From NCBI GenBank assembly GCA_015069615.1, contig SVIF01000007.1:1-64000 (forward strand): DNA of 64,000 bases, given 5' to 3'. The stretch comes from Clostridiales bacterium. GTDB taxonomy: Bacteria > Bacillota > Clostridia > Christensenellales > Borkfalkiaceae. Both the position numbers and the translations under genes were made by a program. A model generated the notes under the pieces. That model had not been told where the DNA came from. It did no database searches and saw nothing but the letters and a program-made list of their open reading frames with translations. Below, one piece after another: positions 37,536-46,112 of this stretch; position 1 is the first letter of the stretch; every line of letters starts with the position of its first letter.

Positions 37536-37645
37536 TGCGATACTTCTTCCTTTTTTCAATTTTTTCAAATTATATCATACTTTTTAAGAAAAAACAATTG
37601 ACTTTTCTATTTTTTTTGCGTATACTGTAAATAATTTCATAATAT

Positions 37646-37726
37646 CGTCGCTGGGGGTGCCACGCAAGTGGCTGAGATTATACCCTTTGAACCTGTTGGG
37701 ATTATCCCCGAAAGGAAATGCAAAGA
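37646..37726 (+). promoter_or_regulatory. TPP riboswitch (THI box)
   Basis: The conserved aptamer blocks GGGGGTGCC, GGCTGAGATTATACCC, TTTGAACCTG and a closing AAAGGAAATGCAAA are in order. This is the thiamine-pyrophosphate riboswitch, preceding a ThiT-like gene, with terminator hairpins downstream. High TPP should stop transcription before thiT. Confidence 0.95.
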
Positions 37727-37732
37727 AATTAC

Positions 37733-37791
37733 CCCGCACTATTTTTAGTTGCGGTTTTTTATGCGGATTTCCTTTCCGCATAATTTTTTTT
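37733..37791 (+). terminator. tandem terminators of the TPP riboswitch expression platform
   Basis: A first hairpin (CCGCA/TGCGG arms, 37733-37754) is followed by TTTTTT. A second (ATGCGGA/TCCGCAT, 37761-37781) is followed by an eight-base T run. Either may be the switch terminator; having two in series is noteworthy. Confidence 0.8.
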
Positions 37792-37838
37792 CGTGCGGAA
37801 AGCCGCGCCCAAAAAGGCGGCGAAAAGGAGTGTGTTTT

Positions 37839-38543
37839 ATGTTTCCCTATTCCCTTTTAACGGTTTCCGAAGCTACCACCGAAACGGTAACTACGATTTC
37901 CGTAATTGCTATCGCCGTACTTTGCGTTGTTGTGTTTTTACTGGCTATTTTCCGCAAAAACGTAACTTCTACAAAAAAAATGGTGTATGCGGCGCTTAGC
38001 GTTGCCCTTTCCTTCGTACTTTCGTACGTGAAAGTTTCCCCCGTTACCTACGGGGGTAGCATTACGCTTGCATCCTTCGTTCCCATTTTGCTGTATGCAT
38101 ATGCGTTTGGATTTACCAGCGGGCTTGTTACGGGGTTCGTTTACGGCATTTTGCAGTTCGTTCAATCCCCCTACATCTTAACCCCCGTTACCTTTTTATT
38201 AGATTACGCGTTGGCGTTTATCGGCATTGCTTTTGCTGGCATTTTTGGTAATATGCAACGAAAAAAAGAACAAGCAGGACAAACAACGAATGAATTACTA
38301 AGCATTTCCCTTGCTTGCGTATGCGCATATGCTTGGCGATTTTTAATGCATTTTGGTTCGGGTGTTATCTACTTTGATTTGGGTGCAGTTTGGGCAAACC
38401 TTCCCGCAAACAGCGCGGTTGCTTACAGTTTACTTTACCAAGTGGTATATCTTGTTCCCGACTTTATCATTTGCCTTGCCGTATGTTTGCTTTTAGTAAA
38501 ACGTGGTATTATTTCCCGCTTAATTGAACAAATGCGAAAATAA
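37839..38543 (+). CDS. thiT: thiamine ECF transporter substrate-binding subunit ThiT
   Basis: ThiT is the integral membrane S-component that binds thiamine for an energy-coupling-factor transporter. The 234-residue product has about six hydrophobic helices. It shows the family pattern of a YGGSITLASFVPILLYAYAFG segment, a GFVYGILQFVQSPYILTPVTFLLDY block and a W-containing C-terminal half. Regulation by a TPP riboswitch supports the call. The ORF track start lies inside the terminator; the ATG after AAAAGGAG is correct. The EcfA/EcfT energising module is not in this window. Confidence 0.9.
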   Translation: MFPYSLLTVSEATTETVTTISVIAIAVLCVVVFLLAIFRKNVTSTKKMVYAALSVALSFVLSYVKVSPVTYGGSITLASFVPILLYAYAFGFTSGLVTGFVYGILQFVQSPYILTPVTFLLDYALAFIGIAFAGIFGNMQRKKEQAGQTTNELLSISLACVCAYAWRFLMHFGSGVIYFDLGAVWANLPANSAVAYSLLYQVVYLVPDFIICLAVCLLLVKRGIISRLIEQMRK

Positions 38544-38567
38544 TCCGCTGTTTTCATAATAAAAACT

Positions 38568-38603
38568 AAGCCCCCTCCGGGATAATACGGCGGGGGCTTT
38601 TTT
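38568..38603 (+). terminator. intrinsic terminator after thiT
   Basis: AGCCCCC and GGGGGCT pair with an internal CCG/CGG extension, followed by TTTTTT. Confidence 0.9.
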
Positions 38604-38613
38604 ATACTATAAT

Positions 38614-39294
38614 TTATTCTTGAGATGGTTCGTCATCTAAAAGATATTCGGTTACGGCAGATTCTTCTTTTAATTCTTCTTGCTGTTTTTTCCTGTTTTT
38701 AAACGGGTGCAATATTCTATTTACTACGTTCGCAGTCTTGGAAACTCCCTTCACAATAGAAACGGCAGTATTTGCAACCTTTTCCACAGATTGCTTTGCT
38801 TTTTGCACTTCCTCACTTTTCCAGTCGGTAATTACGCTTTCTACAATTAAATCTTTATGTACTTCTAAAAGATTGCAAATTAGTTCAAAAATCACTTGCA
38901 ACACCCAGACGATAACGGTGATGGTTGCCAAAATGATACTGATAGGCGTTGCCGCTTGCGGTTCAATAGCCATGCCGTAAAGAAGAATACCAAGGGATAC
39001 CGCACGCACTAAAATTCTTAGCCAGTGGTATATTCTTCTTACCACCTTTTTGGCGGATTGCATGGCCTTTCCTTGTAGTTTAACAGAAAACACGAAAAAT
39101 ACGTAATAGATAAATGTTACGCTTGCTAAAGCAACGTTCACCCAAAAATTCCCAACCTTTGCAATAAACAGATACGCTAAATACGCAAACGTGAAAAACA
39201 GTGAAACGTATTTTATGGTTTTATATATCGCCTTAAAATCGTTAATCGTGGTGGTTAATGCACTTTTTGTGTTCGGAAAATAACGATCAATCAT
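38614..39294 (-). CDS. multi-pass membrane protein of unknown function
   Basis: I do not recognise this family. The 226-residue protein has four hydrophobic segments (roughly 28-46, 50-71, 92-110 and 117-140, for example ISIILATITVIVWVLQVIFELI). Between the second and third lies a basic stretch, KKVVRRIYHWLRILVR. The soluble C-terminus is amphipathic and helical (SEEVQKAKQSVEKVANTAVSIVKGV) and ends in an acidic tail. The start has a strong GGAGAGGAAG site. It is a single gene between convergent thiT and the YjzC-like gene, with nothing in context to suggest a function. Confidence 0.7.
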   Translation of the reverse strand: MIDRYFPNTKSALTTTINDFKAIYKTIKYVSLFFTFAYLAYLFIAKVGNFWVNVALASVTFIYYVFFVFSVKLQGKAMQSAKKVVRRIYHWLRILVRAVSLGILLYGMAIEPQAATPISIILATITVIVWVLQVIFELICNLLEVHKDLIVESVITDWKSEEVQKAKQSVEKVANTAVSIVKGVSKTANVVNRILHPFKNRKKQQEELKEESAVTEYLLDDEPSQE

Positions 39295-39439
39295 TTTACT
39301 TCCTCTCCTTGTTTTAATTTCCTAAAACAGCCTTTGTTTTTTTCGCGAGAAGTTATAAAATAATCATATCATACATCCAAAGAAAAAGCAAGTAGTTTTT
39401 TTAAAAGCAAGCGTTTCTTTCATAAGCACTAAAAAAATA

Positions 39440-39466
39440 AGCGCGACAACTTACCGTTGCCGCGCT
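39440..39466 (-). terminator. intrinsic terminator after the YjzC-like gene
   Basis: AGCGCGGCAAC and GTTGTCGCGCT form an imperfect stem on the minus strand, followed by TATTTTTTTAG. Confidence 0.8.
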
Positions 39467-39485
39467 AAAATTTATTTGCCGTAAA

Positions 39486-39632
39486 TTAGTCTTCGTAATG
39501 ACACTGCGAACAAGACGTAGGAGGAAACGTATCGCCTTCGTTTAAATAAACGCGGTTTACTTCCCTACCGTTTTCGTTTACGACTTTGTAACTGCCCGTT
39601 TTGGGGGCTGTTTCGCCACTGTTATATCTCAT
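39486..39632 (-). CDS. YjzC-like small protein
   Basis: The 48-residue product, MRYNSGETAPKTGSYKVVNE..., resembles YjzC-like miniproteins of Firmicutes: a short N-terminus, then GETAPKTGSY, a beta hairpin, GDTFPPT and a terminal cluster (CSQCHYED). The CxxC-H end suggests metal binding. The ORF track adds 31 upstream codons, but the ribosome site GGAGG lies seven bases before the internal ATG, and the extension is A/T-rich leader. The function of the family is unknown. It sits directly downstream of glmS on the same strand but has its own leader. Confidence 0.8.
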   Translation of the reverse strand: MRYNSGETAPKTGSYKVVNENGREVNRVYLNEGDTFPPTSCSQCHYED

Positions 39633-39721
39633 AACTATACCTCCGTTAACGCCTATAGTATGTGCCGCGGAAGAAAAAGTATACCTTACGTATATATTTT
39701 TTTTGCAAAAAAATTTGGGTT

Positions 39722-41473
39722 TCATTCTACCGTTACCGATTTGGCTAAATTTCGGGGCCGGTCAGGATTTCTTCCCATAAGCACCGCCGTATGATACGCC
39801 AAAAACTGTAAAGGCACGGATAACAAAAGGGGTGCCAAATGGGGGGAACTTGGGGGTAGAAGCAAACATTTTTCCACCCCCAAAACACCCGAGTACTTTT
39901 CATACTGCGTAATCAAAAATACCTTTGCCCCCCTACACGATACTTCGTGAAGGGCATTCAGAGTTTTTTCGGCTAGGCGAGGCTGGGTAAGACACACGAT
40001 AACGGGCGTGCCTTTTTCTATTAGTGCAAGGGTTCCGTGTTTCAATTCCCCCGCGGCATATCCATCCGAAAACAAATATGAAACCTCTTTTAGTTTTAAA
40101 CTACCTTCTAGTGCCAAGGGATAGTCTAAATCTCGCCCTAAAAAAAATACGGACTTTTGCCCTTGCAACTCTCTAGCAATTTCTTTCGTTTCGCTTTCTA
40201 ATTGCAAGGTTTTGGTTAACAGTTTCGGAAGGGTGATGAATTCCCCCCTTTCGCCCGAAAGCGCTTGAACGATAAACGTAAACGCCGCAAGTTGGGAAGT
40301 GAAACTTTTGGTTGCCGCCACCCCGATTTCAGGCCCGGCCCCCGTTAAAAGCGTGATATCCGCAAACGCCGTAACCGAAGAACGGGGAGTGTTAGTGATG
40401 ACAATGAGTTTTTTATGACCTTGCTTTTTCAGCGATTGCAGTAACCGCAACGTATCTGCCGTTTCCCCGCTTTGGGTTATAGCAATACATACGCAAGATT
40501 TTTCCACCTTTTCCCCCGAATACCTTAATTCCGAAGCAACTTCCGCTTGCGTAGGAATTTTTAAAGCGCGGGATAATAGATATTTGCCGAAAACCGCCGC
40601 ATGAAACGCCGTTCCACAACCCGTAAGAAGAACGCGCGTTGCGTTAGAAAAAACGCGTTTTAGGGCAATTTCTTGCCCGCGCAACAAAGTAAGAGTATTG
40701 TTTACGGCATTGGGCACTTCCCCTATTTCTTTACGCATAAAATGCGCGTACCCCCGTTTTTCGTGGCAAGACGCGTTTTCGTTTACCGAATACAACTTAG
40801 GGAAAACTTCCGTTTCCCCATGGTAAAAAGAAATGCCGCCCATATGAACCCACACAAAATCCCCTTCGTTTAAAGGGGTATACTGATACGCTTTTCCGTA
40901 TAGGGCGGGAACGTCGCTACTGATAAACGTTTCTTCCTTTCCAAGCCCTATAATTAATGGGCTGTTTTTTCGGGTGCAAACGATACTGCCCTTATCCCTA
41001 TCCGAAAGCGCAACAATTGCGTACGAACCCGTTAAACGCTCGACGGTTTTTCTTAGAGCGGTAAGCAAAGGGTATTCGCGATAAAAATGCAGTAGCATTA
41101 CGATAACTTCGCTATCCGTTTGCGATTGAAAAACGTAACCCTTGGCAGTGAGCTCCCGTTTTAATTCAGCATAATTTTCTATAATTCCGTTATGTACTAC
41201 GGTATACCCGCCGTAACTAAAGGGATGTGCGTTATTAACGCTTACTTCCCCGTGGGTTGCCCAACGGGTATGCCCAACGCCAACTTTACCCCTTAAACTT
41301 GCCACGCCCGCTATTTCCGAAATAGCACCAACACCCTTTTTAATTTGCGTTCCGTAATCATTTTGCACGGCAACACCTGCCGAATCGTAGCCGCGATAGG
41401 TTAACGCCTGTAATCCTTGGACAATCTCTTTTGCCGCAGATTTACCACCCACGTATCCAAATATTCCACACAC
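39722..41473 (-). CDS. glmS: glutamine-fructose-6-phosphate aminotransferase (isomerizing)
   Basis: GlmS makes glucosamine-6-phosphate from fructose-6-phosphate and glutamine for cell-wall synthesis. The start is GTG, giving MCGIFGYVGGK with Cys as residue 2, the N-terminal nucleophile of the glutaminase domain. An ATG would add non-family residues. GHTRWATHGEV and the two SIS domains (LTGCGTAFHA, SQSGETADTL-like ITQSGETADTLR) follow. The C-terminal DRPRNLAKSVTVE tail is intact. At 583 residues it is slightly shorter than usual. It starts two bases after glmM. No glmS ribozyme precedes it; control may come through the joint glmM transcript. Confidence 0.96.
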   Translation of the reverse strand: MCGIFGYVGGKSAAKEIVQGLQALTYRGYDSAGVAVQNDYGTQIKKGVGAISEIAGVASLRGKVGVGHTRWATHGEVSVNNAHPFSYGGYTVVHNGIIENYAELKRELTAKGYVFQSQTDSEVIVMLLHFYREYPLLTALRKTVERLTGSYAIVALSDRDKGSIVCTRKNSPLIIGLGKEETFISSDVPALYGKAYQYTPLNEGDFVWVHMGGISFYHGETEVFPKLYSVNENASCHEKRGYAHFMRKEIGEVPNAVNNTLTLLRGQEIALKRVFSNATRVLLTGCGTAFHAAVFGKYLLSRALKIPTQAEVASELRYSGEKVEKSCVCIAITQSGETADTLRLLQSLKKQGHKKLIVITNTPRSSVTAFADITLLTGAGPEIGVAATKSFTSQLAAFTFIVQALSGERGEFITLPKLLTKTLQLESETKEIARELQGQKSVFFLGRDLDYPLALEGSLKLKEVSYLFSDGYAAGELKHGTLALIEKGTPVIVCLTQPRLAEKTLNALHEVSCRGAKVFLITQYEKYSGVLGVEKCLLLPPSSPHLAPLLLSVPLQFLAYHTAVLMGRNPDRPRNLAKSVTVE

Positions 41474-41475
41474 GG

Positions 41476-42738
41476 TTATTCCCCCCCTAAAATCACTGCG
41501 TTGATGCGTTCTAAACATTCCTTACACGCCTTCTCATTTTCCCCTTCCGCGTAAAGGCGAAGCACGGGTTCGGTACCCGAAGGGCGTACCACAATCCGTA
41601 CCAAAGGCTGGCAGTGTTCTTGCTGTTGAATCGCCTCCTTCAACTTAGTTAAGTTAAGGGGCAAGGGAATATTTTTCGTGGCGCAAGGAAATTTGCGGTA
41701 TTCCCCCCGGCGGAAAAGGGAATCCCCGCGAATCTGCATCAATTCAGCAAAACGAAGGGCGGTATACACGCCATCTCCCGTTAGATGGCTAGAAAACAGC
41801 ACGTGCCCTGCACCTTCTGCCCCCAAAGGAGCAACCGTTTCGCGCATTATGGCGGCAACATTTTTATCCCCCACGGGTGCACGGAATACGATCGTTCCCC
41901 TTTCTTTTAGCGCGCGTTCCACCCCCGCATTGGTCAACACGGTACCAACCACCCTATCGCAATGATATTCGCGCGCAAACAAATACAGTAAATCATCCCC
42001 GTCGTAAATATTTCCAAAGCGGTCTGCAACAATTACGCGGTCCCCATCCCCATCAAAGGCAAAGCCGATATCCGCACCTTTTTTTACCGTGAATGCAGAA
42101 ATACACGCAGGGTACGTGGCGCCCGAACGGAAATTAATCATTTTCCCCTTTCCCTTGCGGTTTACCGTAAACACGGTTGCACCACGCGAACGGAAGGCGC
42201 GCGCAGCAAAATCCGAAGTGGATCCGTTTGCCGTATCCAGCACAACTTTTAAGCCGTTTAAGGAAGAACCCTTGCTTAAAAACGCACGATAGGGCGTGGT
42301 AGAAACACGAAAAACTTCCCCCGTATGATTTACCCGTTGGGTACGCGATTCTTTTTGTATGCGCAACTGGATTTCTTGTTCCTGTGCGGTAGAAAGTTTT
42401 TTGCCATCTGCCCCAAACAGTTTCATCCCGTTATATTCGCTAGGATTATGCGAAGCCCCGATTACCACCCCAAAGTCCGCCCCGTAAAATGGCGTAAGGT
42501 AAGAAACCGCGGGGGTGGGCACAATACCCAACTTTCCCGCAACGCCCCCACGCGCAAAAAAACCGGCTAAAAATGCCGATTCTAACACTTCCCCGCTAGG
42601 ACGCGGGTCTTTTCCTATTACGATTTTAACTTTGCGTTTTAGGCCACCAAGTGCCTTACCAACCGCATAAAAAAGACGCGGCGTAACGGTTTTCCCGTAT
42701 ACGCCCCGAATTCCGTCCGTACCAAACATAGAATCCAT
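41476..42738 (-). CDS. glmM: phosphoglucosamine mutase
   Basis: GlmM converts glucosamine-6-phosphate to glucosamine-1-phosphate. The product has MFGTDGIRGVYGKTVTP, the phosphoserine loop GASHNPSEYNGMKLF, the Mg-binding DGDGDRV (FAFDGDGDRVIV) and the substrate loop RPSGTEPVLRLY. At about 420 residues it is roughly 25 shorter than most GlmM. The whole active site is present, so the shortening is likely in surface loops. The ORF-track start uses GTG in the ribosome site; ATG at MDSMFG is preferred. It is co-transcribed with glmS. Confidence 0.95.
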   Translation of the reverse strand: MDSMFGTDGIRGVYGKTVTPRLFYAVGKALGGLKRKVKIVIGKDPRPSGEVLESAFLAGFFARGGVAGKLGIVPTPAVSYLTPFYGADFGVVIGASHNPSEYNGMKLFGADGKKLSTAQEQEIQLRIQKESRTQRVNHTGEVFRVSTTPYRAFLSKGSSLNGLKVVLDTANGSTSDFAARAFRSRGATVFTVNRKGKGKMINFRSGATYPACISAFTVKKGADIGFAFDGDGDRVIVADRFGNIYDGDDLLYLFAREYHCDRVVGTVLTNAGVERALKERGTIVFRAPVGDKNVAAIMRETVAPLGAEGAGHVLFSSHLTGDGVYTALRFAELMQIRGDSLFRRGEYRKFPCATKNIPLPLNLTKLKEAIQQQEHCQPLVRIVVRPSGTEPVLRLYAEGENEKACKECLERINAVILGGE

Positions 42739-42783
42739 AAGCACCTCTTATTTCATCTTATGCAATACCAAACGGAAGTGCTA

Positions 42784-43545
42784 TTAAATAGCAAATCGAA
42801 ATAATAAAGTGGCCACCCCAAGTGCGGTTAAATATACGATAAAACCCGTATAACGCGCGCGGGCAATAACGCGTTTCATAAGGTTAAGCGCAACGAAAGA
42901 CGCGAAAAAGGCGGAAACCACACCCAGCCCAAGCAAAGGGAAAGATAAACCGCCGCCCCCGTGAAAAAGGCATTGATACAGCGCGCCGCCTAAAATCACG
43001 GGAACACTCATTAAAAAAGAAAAATCCGCAACTTCTTCCCGGTTTCCCCCCGCAAGAGTACCACCGAACACCGTACTTCCGCTTCTAGATAGACCAGGGA
43101 TAATAGCAACCGCTTGCATAAGGCCCATACTAAGCGCGGTTTTATATGAAAGTGATTCCCCCGTTTGTTGGCGTGCCATTGTTTGCGTGATGAGCAATAA
43201 AACTGCGGTAAACAAAAAACCGAATCCCACGCTTCCGCCCCCAAAAAGGCTTTCAAGTTGCGCATGGAATAAAACCCCGACGATTCCTGCGGGAATACTT
43301 GCTAAAATTAAGTAAAAAATATATTTTCTATTCCCCTTTTTTAGCATAGAAAATATTTTTTTGCGGTAAATTACCATAACGGCAATACTGCTTCCCACGT
43401 GAACGGCAAGTTCGGCAGACAGAGTTTGCGCTTTGGTTAGCTTGCCAAATAGTCCCGAAAACAAGGTTAAATGCCCACTGGAAGAAACGGGCAAAAACTC
43501 TGTTAAGCCTTGCACTAATCCCAAAAGAAGCATGATCCACACCAT
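42784..43545 (-). CDS. uppP: undecaprenyl-diphosphatase UppP/BacA
   Basis: This multi-pass membrane phosphatase recycles the lipid carrier undecaprenyl pyrophosphate for peptidoglycan synthesis and confers some bacitracin tolerance. Both family signatures are visible: GLVQGLTEFLPVSSSGHLTL and PGLSRSGSTVFGG. The 253-residue length and hydrophobic profile fit. It lies 46 bases upstream of glmM on the same strand, so cell-wall precursor genes may be co-expressed. Confidence 0.95.
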   Translation of the reverse strand: MVWIMLLLGLVQGLTEFLPVSSSGHLTLFSGLFGKLTKAQTLSAELAVHVGSSIAVMVIYRKKIFSMLKKGNRKYIFYLILASIPAGIVGVLFHAQLESLFGGGSVGFGFLFTAVLLLITQTMARQQTGESLSYKTALSMGLMQAVAIIPGLSRSGSTVFGGTLAGGNREEVADFSFLMSVPVILGGALYQCLFHGGGGLSFPLLGLGVVSAFFASFVALNLMKRVIARARYTGFIVYLTALGVATLLFRFAI

Positions 43546-43601
43546 ACTTTACACCATCCTATTATTTTTCTTTTACGATTATATGCGTTTTAGGCGTAAA
43601 A

Positions 43602-43634
43602 AAACCGCTACGGAGCATTTTTCCGTAACGGTTT
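43602..43634 (-). terminator. terminator after gyrA/parC-type gene
   Basis: AAACCG-TACGGA arms with one mismatch pair around AAAATGC, followed by TTTTTTACG on the minus strand. Confidence 0.85.
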
Positions 43635-43652
43635 TACGTTTTATATAGTTTC

Positions 43653-46094
43653 TTATTTCTTCCCTAAGGTGAGTACGGGGTAGCAATCCTTGATTTCTAA
43701 ACCGCGTACGTTTTTCAACGCCTTTCCTTTTGAAGTGCGTTTTTCAATGGTAATATCTTCGGTAGAAAGCCCGAAAATTTCCCCCGTCATATCTTCAACG
43801 GCAATTTCGTAAGGGGTGGTTACGTACGAAATAAATAAAATTTCGTCCTCGTCGTCCGTAAGGTCTGCAATCTTCACGCCTTTACGGTTACGGGCAAGCG
43901 CGTCAATATCGCTTACGGCAACGCGCTTAAACGCGCCTTCGGTGGTAACCACTACCACTTCGCCCCCTTCCCCGATTTGAGAAGCGTAAACCACCATATC
44001 CCCGCGGTCTACTTGAATACCGCCCACACCCGTTGCAATTCTGCCTTGCAAGGGAAGGTCTGCCTTAGTTGCGTTTAAGCACATACCCCTTGCGGTTACG
44101 AACAGAAGCGTAGTATTCGCGCGGTCTTCTTCCACACTGATTACGCTATCCCCTTCGTTCAGTTTTACTGCTTGGAAGGATTGTTTTTGTACGGCGTATT
44201 CTTCCCATAAAGAAGCCTTAATTCTGCCAAGGCGGGTAAAGAAAAGTAAGCTACCGCGGGGCATTTTCCCTTCGTTTACCGCAAACAAAGTTAAGGGCTT
44301 TTCGCCCGGTTCGGGTTTCACCAACGCCTTGAACGCTGTTCCCTTGGATTTATACCGTTCGTCGGGCAAAGATTCCAAAGGAATCTTGTAACAGTTGCCG
44401 CGGTCGGTAAAGCAAAGAACGGTGTCCCCCGTTTGCACGCGCACTACCGAACGGAACAGCTCCGAAAGAGTGGTGGATTCGCTAACGTTTTTCTTTGCGT
44501 TGCCGTACACACGTTCGGTCATCTTTTTCACACCGCCAAGCGAAGTTAACGCAAGCACGAAGTTTTCCTTTTCGGGTTCTTCTTCCTTCACTTCGGTACG
44601 AATTTTTTCCTTCATGCCCACGATTTTAGTACGGCGTTCGTCCTTAAACTGCTTTTTCAGTTCTAACAGTTCTTTTTTTACGATTGCCATTTGTAGTTCC
44701 TTGTGGGTTACGATTTCGGTAAGTTCCGCAATGCGTTTTTTCAGTTCTTCCAACTCATTTTGCAAGTTATAAACTTCTAATTTGTTGATACGGTACAGCT
44801 TTAAATCCAAAATCGCTTGCGCCTGTTCTTCCGAAAGGCTAAAGCGTTCCCGAAGTTTTGCGCGCGCGGCTGCGGTGTCTTCCGCTTTTCTAATGATGCG
44901 AATTACTTCGTCAATATTATTACACGCGATCACCAAACCTTCCAAAATATGGCAACGCTTTTTCGCTTTATCTAAATCAAATCTAGAACGGCGAAGTACG
45001 ACCTTTCTTTGGAATTCCACGTAGTGTCCGATAATGAAAAGCAGGCCTAACTGTTGGGGCTTGCCGTCCGCAATGGCTACCATATTGATACCAAAAGTGC
45101 ATTCCAAATCGGTATACTTAAATAAATCCGCAACTACCGTTTCGGGCTTTACGTCCTTTTTCAGTTTGATAACTACACGAACGCCGTTCAAACGGTCGGA
45201 TTCGTCCGCAATATCCTGAATTCCAACTAAGGATGCTTTCTTTTCTTCGTTTAAATCCGAAATGCGTTTTACTAAGTTGGTTTTATTCACTTGGTAAGGT
45301 AATTCGGTAAATACAATGGAATTTTTGCCACTGGAACTTTTTTCAATTTTATAGTTGGCGCGCATGGTAACTTTACCGCGCCCCGTTTCGTACGCTTGAA
45401 CAAGTTCGTCCCCGCCGATTAAATAGCCCGCAGTGGGAAAATCGGGGCCGGGGATATATTTCATCATATCCTTTAAGGTAATCTTGGGTCGGTCAATGTA
45501 CGCGCAAACCCCGTCAATCACTTCGGCTAAGTTATGGGGGGGGATGTTGGTTGCAAGCCCAACGGCAATCCCGCTGCTACCGTTTACAAGTAGGTTGGGA
45601 TAACGGCTAGGAAGCATATCGGGTTCTAATTGCTTGTCGTCGTAGTTTAGAGAAAAGGTTACCGTATCCTTTTCAATATCGCGAAGCATTTGCAAGGCAA
45701 TGGGTTTCATCTTCGCTTCGGTATAACGCATTGCCGCGGCGGAGTCCCCGTCCACCGAACCGAAGTTCCCTTGCCCGTCCACCAAGGGTTCACGGGTGTT
45801 AAAGGGTTGCGCCATGCGAACCATGGCTTCGTAAACCGAAGTATCACCGTGAGGGTGGAATTTACCAAGGCAATCCCCTACGATACGCGCACTTTTTACG
45901 TACGGCTTATCGGGGGTTAGGCCCAGTTCGTTATACATGGTGTATAAAATTCTTCTTTGTACGGGTTTTAAGCCGTCTTCTACCCTAGGAAGTGCGCGTT
46001 CCAAAATAACGTACTCTGCGTAGGGCATCATGGAAGTGTGAAGGACTTCTTCTAAACTACCGACAATGATTCCTTTCGTTGCTACGTTTTCCAT
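43653..46094 (-). CDS. type IIA topoisomerase subunit A (GyrA/ParC)
   Basis: The 813-residue protein is the DNA-cleaving subunit: [21 protein letters not shown], the catalytic Tyr in [26 protein letters not shown] (quinolone-determining region with Gly-Asp-Thr) and a beta-pinwheel C-terminal domain. The GyrA-box (QRRGGRG) that allows DNA wrapping is only weakly matched by RNRKGVK. The gene pair is not beside dnaA or recF. It could therefore be gyrase or a topoisomerase IV-like second pair, and sequence reading alone does not settle which. It follows the B subunit after 18 bases, and a terminator ends the operon. Confidence 0.9.
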   Translation of the reverse strand: MENVATKGIIVGSLEEVLHTSMMPYAEYVILERALPRVEDGLKPVQRRILYTMYNELGLTPDKPYVKSARIVGDCLGKFHPHGDTSVYEAMVRMAQPFNTREPLVDGQGNFGSVDGDSAAAMRYTEAKMKPIALQMLRDIEKDTVTFSLNYDDKQLEPDMLPSRYPNLLVNGSSGIAVGLATNIPPHNLAEVIDGVCAYIDRPKITLKDMMKYIPGPDFPTAGYLIGGDELVQAYETGRGKVTMRANYKIEKSSSGKNSIVFTELPYQVNKTNLVKRISDLNEEKKASLVGIQDIADESDRLNGVRVVIKLKKDVKPETVVADLFKYTDLECTFGINMVAIADGKPQQLGLLFIIGHYVEFQRKVVLRRSRFDLDKAKKRCHILEGLVIACNNIDEVIRIIRKAEDTAAARAKLRERFSLSEEQAQAILDLKLYRINKLEVYNLQNELEELKKRIAELTEIVTHKELQMAIVKKELLELKKQFKDERRTKIVGMKEKIRTEVKEEEPEKENFVLALTSLGGVKKMTERVYGNAKKNVSESTTLSELFRSVVRVQTGDTVLCFTDRGNCYKIPLESLPDERYKSKGTAFKALVKPEPGEKPLTLFAVNEGKMPRGSLLFFTRLGRIKASLWEEYAVQKQSFQAVKLNEGDSVISVEEDRANTTLLFVTARGMCLNATKADLPLQGRIATGVGGIQVDRGDMVVYASQIGEGGEVVVVTTEGAFKRVAVSDIDALARNRKGVKIADLTDDEDEILFISYVTTPYEIAVEDMTGEIFGLSTEDITIEKRTSKGKALKNVRGLEIKDCYPVLTLGKK

Positions 46095-46112
46095 AATCTT
46101 TCTCCTTGTCGG

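Noticed and set aside
41473-41560. glmS ribozyme upstream of glmS
   Set aside because: glmS starts two bases after glmM with no leader, so there is no room for the ribozyme, and nothing similar is seen upstream of glmM.
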